From Streptomyces scabiei 87.22 (lineage in GTDB: Bacteria; Actinomycetota; Actinomycetes; Streptomycetales; Streptomycetaceae): DNA of 64,000 bases. How positions within the stretch are numbered: the stretch's first letter is position 1; each line of letters begins with the position of its first letter. A program made the position numbers and the translations under genes. This document shows, piece by piece, positions 58,530 to 64,000 of the stretch. Under the pieces are notes generated by a model, which searched no databases, was not told the DNA's origin, and was given only the letters and a program-made list of their open reading frames with translations. The stretch covers positions 10,044,001 to 10,108,000 of the forward strand of contig NC_013929.1 in assembly GCF_000091305.1 (NCBI RefSeq), read 5' to 3'.

Positions 58530-59186
58530 TTACCTGGTGGGGCCGGCCTGTGCGGCGGTGTCGGGGAGGGGGCGCCGGGCGACCTCATGGGCGTCGTCGG
58601 GGGGTACGCCCAACATGCGCAGGACCATCTCGGCGAGGTCGGTCGCGGCCTGGTCGCCGTCCAGGTCGGGGCGGGCGAAGCGCAGCTCCGCCAGGGAGAG
58701 CAGGGTTCCGCCGAGTGCGGTCAGGGCGACCGCCGGGTCGACCGGGGTGAAGCGGCCGGACGCCAGGCCGGCCTCGAGGTCGCGCAGGGCCCGGCGGGCC
58801 AGGCCGTTGTCCGAGTGGATGTGGCCGAGACCGCGGCGGCGCAGGACCTGCATGAGCTCCGGCTGGGAGTCGGCCATGCGGGCGCTGAGGCGGAAGCCGG
58901 ACGCGACGAGTTCCGCGGGATCGTCGATCCCGGTCAGGTGCTCGTCGAAGTTCTGGCCGAACTCTTCCATGGCGTCCACCACCGCCGCCTCGAACAGCTC
59001 CGTCTTGGAGTCGAAGTGGTTGTAGAAGGAGCCGAAGCCGACGTCCGCGCGTTCGGCGATCGCCTGGATGCTGGCGCTTGTGTCGCCGCTCTCGGCGAGT
59101 ATCTGCCGGGCCGCGTGGATGAGCGCGCGACGGGTCTCGGCGCGGCGTCGCTCGAACCGATTGCTGGAGGGGGCTGGGCTGGGCAT
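58530..59186 (-). CDS. TetR-family transcriptional regulator
   Basis: 218 residues. The helix-turn-helix (about 15-62) contains ASIQAIAERADVGFGSFYNH followed by FDSKTELFEAAV; the C-terminal half is a helical ligand domain. The ATG at 59186 lacks a ribosome site and lies 6 bases from TAGACT, so its mRNA may be leaderless. It is divergent from the VOC-FAH-MhpA-AACS operon; two inverted-repeat sites lie between. One of them is nearly copied 37 kb away before a transporter gene. Confidence 0.88.
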   Translation of the reverse strand: MPSPAPSSNRFERRRAETRRALIHAARQILAESGDTSASIQAIAERADVGFGSFYNHFDSKTELFEAAVVDAMEEFGQNFDEHLTGIDDPAELVASGFRLSARMADSQPELMQVLRRRGLGHIHSDNGLARRALRDLEAGLASGRFTPVDPAVALTALGGTLLSLAELRFARPDLDGDQAATDLAEMVLRMLGVPPDDAHEVARRPLPDTAAQAGPTR

Positions 59187-59225
59187 GCACAGAGTCTATC
59201 CGCGTGATCGATGACGACTGCATCT

Positions 59226-59240
59226 TTGATGCTTTCATCA
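59226..59240. promoter_or_regulatory. Putative TetR operator (TTGATGCTTTCATCA)
   Basis: A TGATG/CATCA-type inverted repeat 40 bases upstream of the TetR start. It matches TTGATACTTTCATCA upstream of the DHA2 transporter (22200-22215, minus strand) at 14 of 15 positions. Confidence 0.65.
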
Positions 59241-59256
59241 TTTACTCGAGGCGGAC

Positions 59257-59279
59257 CCTTGACGACGATCTCGTCAAGG
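59257..59279. promoter_or_regulatory. Second inverted repeat in the TetR/VOC intergenic region
   Basis: CCTTGACGA (59257-59265) and TCGTCAAGG (59271-59279) are perfect 9-bp arms around a 5-base spacer, 42 bases before the VOC start. Both arms contain TTGACG, a -35-like hexamer, one on each strand, so the site could carry both divergent -35 boxes. Confidence 0.55.
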
Positions 59280-59320
59280 TTGATGATTTCCTCATTATGA
59301 GGATGTCGTCGGAGGGCGCC

Positions 59321-60466
59321 ATGTCTGAAACCCGCACGCTCGGGGCCGATGTCAAGACCGCCCACCAGGCCTTGCACAGCGAACAGGGCGCCCTGCGCGG
59401 CGAGCGCCCGGGCCGTTCCCGGAACCCCGTGATCAAAGTGGCGGACCTGGCGTGGCTGGAGTTCGAGAAGCCCGACCTGGACCGCGCCGAGGTCTTCGCG
59501 CGGGACTTCGGGTTCGGGATCGCCGCTCGCACCGAGGGGGAACTGTGGCTGCGCGGCACCTTCGCCGGCCCGCCCTGCATGGTGATCCGGCGCGGCCGTA
59601 CGTCCCGCTTCGTCGGCCCGGTGTTCCGTGCGGCCGAGCGGGCCGACCTGGACCGGCTGGCACGGGCGACCGGGTCGGCCGTACGGGACGCGGACGTGCC
59701 CGGCGGCGGCAAGGTGGTGGGCCTGCTCGACCCGTCCGGCTTCCCGGTGCGGGTCGTGCACCGCGCCGAACTGCTCCCCGCACTGCCGGGGCAGCAGCCG
59801 CTGCTCCTCAACTTCGGCACCGCTCACCGTCGTGTCGATGCCGTCCAGCGTCCGCCACGCGAACCGTCCAGGATCCAGCGGCTGGGTCATGTGGTGCTGG
59901 AGACTCGGGTGTTCGCGCGGGCCCTTCAGTGGTATCTGGACACTCTCGGGATGATCGTGTCGGACTTCCTGTTCCTGGACGGACAGCGCGACCGGGGTCC
60001 GACGATGGCGTTCATACGCTGCGACCTGGGCGGCGTGCCGGCCGACCACCACACGCTGGCGATGCACCTGGGGCCGGGAACGGGATACGTCCACTCCGCC
60101 TACCAGGTGACCGACCTGGACGCGATCGCGGCGGGCGGTGAGTACCTCAAGGAGCGCGGCTACCGACGTAGTTGGGGCATCGGCCGGCACGTCCAGGGCA
60201 GCCAGCTCTTCGACTACTGGCGCGACCCCGACGACTTCATGCTGGAGCACTTCGCCGACGGCGACCTGTTCACCTGTGACGTCGAGCCGGGCTGGGCACC
60301 CATGTCGACCAGCGGCCTGGCCCAGTGGGGCCCGCCCGCCACCCGCGACTTCCTCGGCGCGAGCCCCTCCCCGCAGCGGATCCGGGACGTCGTCGAGGCC
60401 CTGCGCGGTGACAACGAGATGGACCCCGCGCGCCTGCTGGGCCTGCTCAGGGCCACCACGTCCTGA
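59321..60466 (+). CDS. VOC-family extradiol dioxygenase-like protein
   Basis: 381 residues, two VOC modules: first from IKVADLAWLEFEKPDLDRAE, second from IQRLGHVVLETRVFARALQW. The metal ligands in the second module are His (LGHVVLE), His (GYVHSAYQV) and Glu (FMLEHFADG). GGAGGG is 6 bases before the ATG. It is followed by FAH and MhpA-like genes, so it most likely cleaves a catechol formed by the latter, giving the window a second extradiol system. Confidence 0.87.
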   Translation: MSETRTLGADVKTAHQALHSEQGALRGERPGRSRNPVIKVADLAWLEFEKPDLDRAEVFARDFGFGIAARTEGELWLRGTFAGPPCMVIRRGRTSRFVGPVFRAAERADLDRLARATGSAVRDADVPGGGKVVGLLDPSGFPVRVVHRAELLPALPGQQPLLLNFGTAHRRVDAVQRPPREPSRIQRLGHVVLETRVFARALQWYLDTLGMIVSDFLFLDGQRDRGPTMAFIRCDLGGVPADHHTLAMHLGPGTGYVHSAYQVTDLDAIAAGGEYLKERGYRRSWGIGRHVQGSQLFDYWRDPDDFMLEHFADGDLFTCDVEPGWAPMSTSGLAQWGPPATRDFLGASPSPQRIRDVVEALRGDNEMDPARLLGLLRATTS

Positions 60467-60494
60467 GCCTCAACCCCCTCACGAAGGTACTGCC

Positions 60495-61433
60495 ATGAGC
60501 ACCAATGTCCTGCGCACCCCCGACGGCTGGTGGGTCCTCTGCGGCGACCGGGCCGTCCAGGTCGACACCAAGGCCGTGACCACCGCTGAACTCATCGCCG
60601 ACCGTGACGCCGTACGGGAGGCGGCACGGTCGGCCGACGCGGGCACGCCCGTCGCCGACCTCGCAGTCCTCTCACCGGTCACCACCCCCTGCCGGGTGGT
60701 GGCCCAGATGGTCAACTACCGCAGTCACGCGCGGGATTCGGGCTTCACCGGGGATATCCCGCCCGCCTTCTTCCGCAAGGCGTCCGGCTCGGTCAGCGGC
60801 CCGGGCGAGGCCGTCGTCCGCCCCTCCCATGTGAGGTTCCTGGACTACGAGATCGAACTCGGCCTGGTCATGGGGGCGCCGCTGCCCGTCGGCACCGTGG
60901 TCGAGGAACGGGACCTGCCGGCGTACGTCGCCGGGCTGGTGATCACCAACGACGTCAGCGCCCGCGAGATCCAGCTGACCAGGACGCAGTTCTACGAGAG
61001 CAAGTCCTACCCGACCTTCACGCCGACCGGGCCCCACCTGGCCCTGCTGGAACCGGAGGACTTCGCCCATCTCCTCGACCTGCGGCTGAAGCTCTCCGTC
61101 AACGGAGAGCTGCGCCAGGACCGCACCCTCGCCGACATGATCGTCCGCCCTGCGCAGGCCCTCACGCTGCTGGCCCGCTTCCAGACCCTCGACCCCGGCG
61201 ACCTGCTGCTCACCGGCACCCCCGGCGGCACGGCCCTCAAGGCTCCGCCCAAACCCGTCGAGAAGATCGGCGCACTGCTCCCGCCGGCCCTGAAGTGGAA
61301 GTCGTTCTTCAAGACGCAGGCCAGGAACCCGCGTTATCTGCACTCCGGTGACGTGATCACGGCGACGATCGCCACCCCGGACGGCCGGATCGACCTGGGT
61401 GAGCAGCGCACCCCCGTCGCCGACCCGCGATGA
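60495..61433 (+). CDS. FAH-family hydrolase (paralogue 5)
   Basis: 312 residues: RVVAQMVNYRSHARDSGFTG (entry), RFLDYEIELGLVMGA (metal acids), LVITNDVSAREIQLTRTQFY and LLTGTPGGTALKAPPKPVEK with a ~45-residue C-terminal extension after the TGTPGG loop. The ATG at 60495 follows GAAGG. It sits between a VOC dioxygenase and an aromatic hydroxylase gene, the expected place for a ring-fission-product hydrolase. Confidence 0.88.
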   Translation: MSTNVLRTPDGWWVLCGDRAVQVDTKAVTTAELIADRDAVREAARSADAGTPVADLAVLSPVTTPCRVVAQMVNYRSHARDSGFTGDIPPAFFRKASGSVSGPGEAVVRPSHVRFLDYEIELGLVMGAPLPVGTVVEERDLPAYVAGLVITNDVSAREIQLTRTQFYESKSYPTFTPTGPHLALLEPEDFAHLLDLRLKLSVNGELRQDRTLADMIVRPAQALTLLARFQTLDPGDLLLTGTPGGTALKAPPKPVEKIGALLPPALKWKSFFKTQARNPRYLHSGDVITATIATPDGRIDLGEQRTPVADPR

Positions 61434-61496
61434 GTCCCGAAGCGACCGGCGACGCGTCCCGAAGCGACCAGCGACAAGACCCGAAGTGAGCCGCAC

Positions 61497-63077
61497 ATGA
61501 CCCCCGAACACAACGCGTACGACCTGCCTGTGGTGATCATCGGCGCCGGACCGGTGGGCGTGACCGCCGCACTCCTCCTCGCCGGACGCGGAGTCCGTAC
61601 CGTCGTCCTGGAACGCCACAGGGACGTCTACCCCCTCCCGCGTGCGGTGGCCACCGACGACGAGGTGTGCAGGATCCTCCAGGCGGCGGGCGTGGGGGAG
61701 GAGTTCACCGCGATCGCCCGCCCGGCGAACGGGCTGCGGCTGCTGGATGCCCGGCACCGGGTGATGGCCGAGTTCCGCCGTTCCGGGGACGGCCACCACG
61801 GCTACCCCCAGACCAGCATGTTCGACCAGCCCGAACTGGAACGGCTGCTGCGCGCCGCCCTCGCCCGGCACCCGGAGTGCGAACTGCGCGGCGGTGTGGA
61901 GGTCACCGGCGTCGGCCCGGACACCACGGGCCCCGTGCGGGTGACCTACCGCGACGGCGGCGAGCACGAGGTGTGGGCCGCGGCGGTGCTGGGCTGCGAC
62001 GGCGCGGGCAGCCTCACCCGCGAGGCCGTCGGCGCCGTATGGGAGGACCTGCGCTTCGAGGAACGCTGGAGGGTCATCGACGTCCGGACCAAGGCCGATG
62101 TGCGCTGTTGGGAGGGCGTCGAGCAGGTCTGCGACCCGCGCCGCCCGGCGACCTTCATGCGCGTCGGCGAGGACCGCTACCGCTGGGAGTTCCGCCTCGG
62201 GGACACCGAGGTGCCGGTGCGCGAGCTGATCGCCCCGTGGCTGCCACCGTCGTACGACGGGGACGTCGAGGTCGTCCGTGACACGCGGTACACCTTCCGG
62301 GCGCGGATCGCCGACCGGTGGCGCAGCGGCCGGGTCTTCCTCCTCGGCGACGCGGCCCACCTCACCCCGCCGTTCGTCGGGCAGGGCCTGTGCACGGGAC
62401 TACGGGACGCCTACAACCTCACCTGGAAGCTGGCCCGTGTCCTGCAACAGGGCGGGGACGAAGGGCTGTTGGACACGTACGAGAGCGAGCGGAAGCCGCA
62501 TGCCCGGCATGTGATCCGGCTGGCGGTCGCCATGGGCTGGGCCATGACCGGCGGCCAGGACGGTGCCGCCGCGGTGCGCCGCAGGCTCCTGGCCGCGGCC
62601 TGTCGCATACCGGGGCTCACCACGGTGGCGGGCCGCGGTCTCAGCCCGCCCCTGACCGCCGGGCCCCTGGTGCGGCGCACGGCCCGCCGGGGCCTCGTGG
62701 GCACCCACTGCCCGCAACCGTGGGTGAGCGTCGCAGGTCGACGCGGCCGTCTCGACGAGGTGCTCGGTGATTCCTTCGCCATGGTGACCGCCGCGGATCC
62801 CTGGCCCTCGCTGAGCGCGCTCACCCACGCCCTCGGTGTGCGGACGATCACCGTGGCCGACGCCGGCGACGCCGGCACCCTCGCCGCCTGGCTGCGCGCC
62901 GGCCGGGCGGAAGCCGTACTCCTGAGACCCGACCGTGTCGTCCTGGACGTCGTTCCCGCCGGGGGCTCCGCCTTCACCGGCACCGCCGCCTGGGCACCCC
63001 TCCTGTACACCACCCGCAGTCCCCACCCTCTCCGGCGGAGCGCCGGCACGAGCCCGCTGAGGAGCGCCACACGATGA
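61497..63077 (+). CDS. FAD-dependent aromatic hydroxylase (MhpA-like)
   Basis: 526 residues: VVIIGAGPVGVTAALLLAGR (FAD), AVLGCDGAGSLTREAVG (DG motif with Cys-Asp-Gly), GRVFLLGDAAHLTPPFVGQG and the GLCTGLRDAYNLTWKLARVL helix that typifies 3-(3-hydroxyphenyl)propionate hydroxylases. A C-terminal thioredoxin-like domain (about 395-500) follows. It should ortho-hydroxylate a phenol to give the catechol for the VOC dioxygenase. GTGAG is a weak ribosome site 4-8 bases upstream; the next gene overlaps by ATGA. Confidence 0.9.
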   Translation: MTPEHNAYDLPVVIIGAGPVGVTAALLLAGRGVRTVVLERHRDVYPLPRAVATDDEVCRILQAAGVGEEFTAIARPANGLRLLDARHRVMAEFRRSGDGHHGYPQTSMFDQPELERLLRAALARHPECELRGGVEVTGVGPDTTGPVRVTYRDGGEHEVWAAAVLGCDGAGSLTREAVGAVWEDLRFEERWRVIDVRTKADVRCWEGVEQVCDPRRPATFMRVGEDRYRWEFRLGDTEVPVRELIAPWLPPSYDGDVEVVRDTRYTFRARIADRWRSGRVFLLGDAAHLTPPFVGQGLCTGLRDAYNLTWKLARVLQQGGDEGLLDTYESERKPHARHVIRLAVAMGWAMTGGQDGAAAVRRRLLAAACRIPGLTTVAGRGLSPPLTAGPLVRRTARRGLVGTHCPQPWVSVAGRRGRLDEVLGDSFAMVTAADPWPSLSALTHALGVRTITVADAGDAGTLAAWLRAGRAEAVLLRPDRVVLDVVPAGGSAFTGTAAWAPLLYTTRSPHPLRRSAGTSPLRSATR

Positions 63078-64000
63078 CCGTGCCCAGCCCTTTCATGACG
63101 CCTGATCCGCAGGCCGTCGCGGACAGCACCATCATGGACTTCGCCCGTCACGCCGGGATGGCCGGCTCCGACTACGCAGCCCTGCACCGGTGGTCGGTCA
63201 CCGACCTGGAGGGCTTCTGGGGGGCGGTGTGGGAGTACTTCGACATCGACGCGAACACTCCCCACGAGCGGGTCCTGGCGGAGGAGCGGATGCCCGGCGC
63301 CCGCTGGTTCCCCGGCGCCACCCTCAACTACGCCCACCACGCCCTGCGCAACCTCGCCGACGACGCCGTGGCGATCGTCGCCCTCGACGAGACTGGCTCC
63401 TGCTACGAGGTGACCGCGAGCCGCCTGCGCGCCCAGGTCGCGTCCGTCGCCGCGACCCTGCGCGATCTGGGTGTCGGCACGGGGGACCGCGTGGTGGGGT
63501 ACCTGCCCAACACCCCGCACGCGATCGTCGCGTTCCTCGCCGCCGCGAGCCTGGGCGCGGTGTGGTCGGTGTGCGGACAGGACTACGCCCCCAGGGCCGC
63601 CGCCGACCGGTTCGCACAGCTCGAACCCACCGTGCTGATCGCCGCCGACGGCTACCTGTTCAACGGCACCACCCACGACCGCCGCGACGCCACCCTCGAA
63701 CTCGCCGGACAGCTGCCGACGTTGAAGGCGACCCTGCTGGTGGACCACGTGGGCCTGCCGTGGCCGTCGAGAGCGTATCCGTCGCTCGTCGTCCCCTGGG
63801 AGGACGCCTCGACCCGCTCCGAGGAACTCACCTGCGTACCGGTGCCGTTCGACCACCCGCTGTGGGTGGTGTTCTCCTCCGGCACCACCGGCCTGCCCAA
63901 GGGCATCGTCCACGGCCACGGCGGTGTCCTGCTGGAGCACCTCAAGACCCTCGGCCTGCACTGCGACCTCGGCCCCGGCGAACGGCTCCTGTGGTACACC
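63074..64000 (+). CDS. Acetoacetyl-CoA synthetase (N-terminal part, cut by window end)
   Basis: 309 visible residues of about 650. The acetoacetyl-CoA synthetase N-terminus (HRWSVTDLEGFWGAVWEYFD, then GARWFPGATLNYAHHAL) is followed by LGAVWSVCGQDYAPRAAADR and the AMP-binding loop VFSSGTTGLPKGIVHGHGG. It should activate acetoacetate with ATP and CoA. It overlaps the MhpA-like gene stop, so it belongs to the TetR-linked operon. This is a second route, besides CoA-transfer, to acetoacetyl-CoA. Confidence 0.9.
   Translation, partial: MTVPSPFMTPDPQAVADSTIMDFARHAGMAGSDYAALHRWSVTDLEGFWGAVWEYFDIDANTPHERVLAEERMPGARWFPGATLNYAHHALRNLADDAVAIVALDETGSCYEVTASRLRAQVASVAATLRDLGVGTGDRVVGYLPNTPHAIVAFLAAASLGAVWSVCGQDYAPRAAADRFAQLEPTVLIAADGYLFNGTTHDRRDATLELAGQLPTLKATLLVDHVGLPWPSRAYPSLVVPWEDASTRSEELTCVPVPFDHPLWVVFSSGTTGLPKGIVHGHGGVLLEHLKTLGLHCDLGPGERLLWYT

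Overview
The window is high-GC DNA (third codon positions almost always G or C, many GTG starts, many ATGA/GTGA start-stop overlaps, AGGAGG-type ribosome sites). Together with a CebR/CelR-type cellulase regulon this points to a Streptomyces or very close actinomycete, probably a soil saprophyte. No rRNA, tRNA, CRISPR array, integrase, PKS or NRPS gene was seen. Everything fits a chromosomal region for plant-biomass and aromatic-compound use, scarred by old insertion elements.

Region 1 (1-7466) is a secreted cellulase set: the start of a LacI-family regulator gene (cut by the window edge), a GH12-CBM2 endoglucanase (celB), a CBM2-GH48 cellobiohydrolase and a CBM2-GH6 cellobiohydrolase. Each cellulase is preceded by a TGGGAGCGCTCCCA-type operator. 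Region 2 (7487-11296) is a DUF2236/MpaB-like oxygenase and a DHA2 exporter, divergent from a TetR gene across a 38-bp perfect palindrome. Region 3 (11596-15605) holds a cut-off cupin gene, two TetR genes, an SMP-30 lactonase-like gene and an SDR. Region 4 (15714-20419) is a leftward operon of two alpha/beta hydrolases, an FAD aromatic hydroxylase and an amidohydrolase. Region 5 (20556-23128) is a DHA2 transporter, an ISAs1 transposase remnant and a macro-domain gene with an in-frame stop.

Region 6 (23282-40705) is a large oxidative catabolic block. It has two paralogous P450s with a 61-residue [3Fe-4S] ferredoxin and a ferredoxin reductase, and two paralogous aromatic-aldehyde dehydrogenases. 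A LysR gene lies divergent from nine co-directional genes: carotenoid/lignostilbene-type dioxygenase, metallo-beta-lactamase-fold hydrolase, SDR, carboxymuconolactone-decarboxylase-like protein, two FAH-family hydrolases, SDR, aldehyde dehydrogenase and SRPBCC protein. A TetR gene and an FAD monooxygenase flank it. The inferred logic is oxidative cleavage of a phenylpropenoid or stilbene to an aromatic aldehyde, oxidation to the acid, P450 O-demethylation or hydroxylation, then hydrolysis of ring-derived products.

Region 7 (41005-46117) carries a glycosyltransferase pair and a secreted S33 tripeptidyl aminopeptidase. It is bounded on both sides by decayed copies of the same sequence (40.82-40.96 and 46.51-46.75 kb), next to IS630 and MazF-like relics.

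Region 8 (46598-64000) is a second catabolic block. A tandem-EthD protein and an MFS transporter lie left of a LysR gene. To its right are FAH, cyclase, FAD monooxygenase, amidohydrolase/decarboxylase, extradiol dioxygenase, FAH, SDR and the two subunits of a 3-oxoacid CoA-transferase. A TetR gene is divergent from a VOC protein, FAH, MhpA-like hydroxylase and acetoacetyl-CoA synthetase (cut by the window end). FAH-type cleavage can release acetoacetate, and two different acetoacetate-activating systems are encoded beside it, so the pathway probably ends in acetoacetyl-CoA. Near-identical operator-like sites link the region 5 transporter (22.2 kb) to the TetR intergenic region at 59.2 kb.
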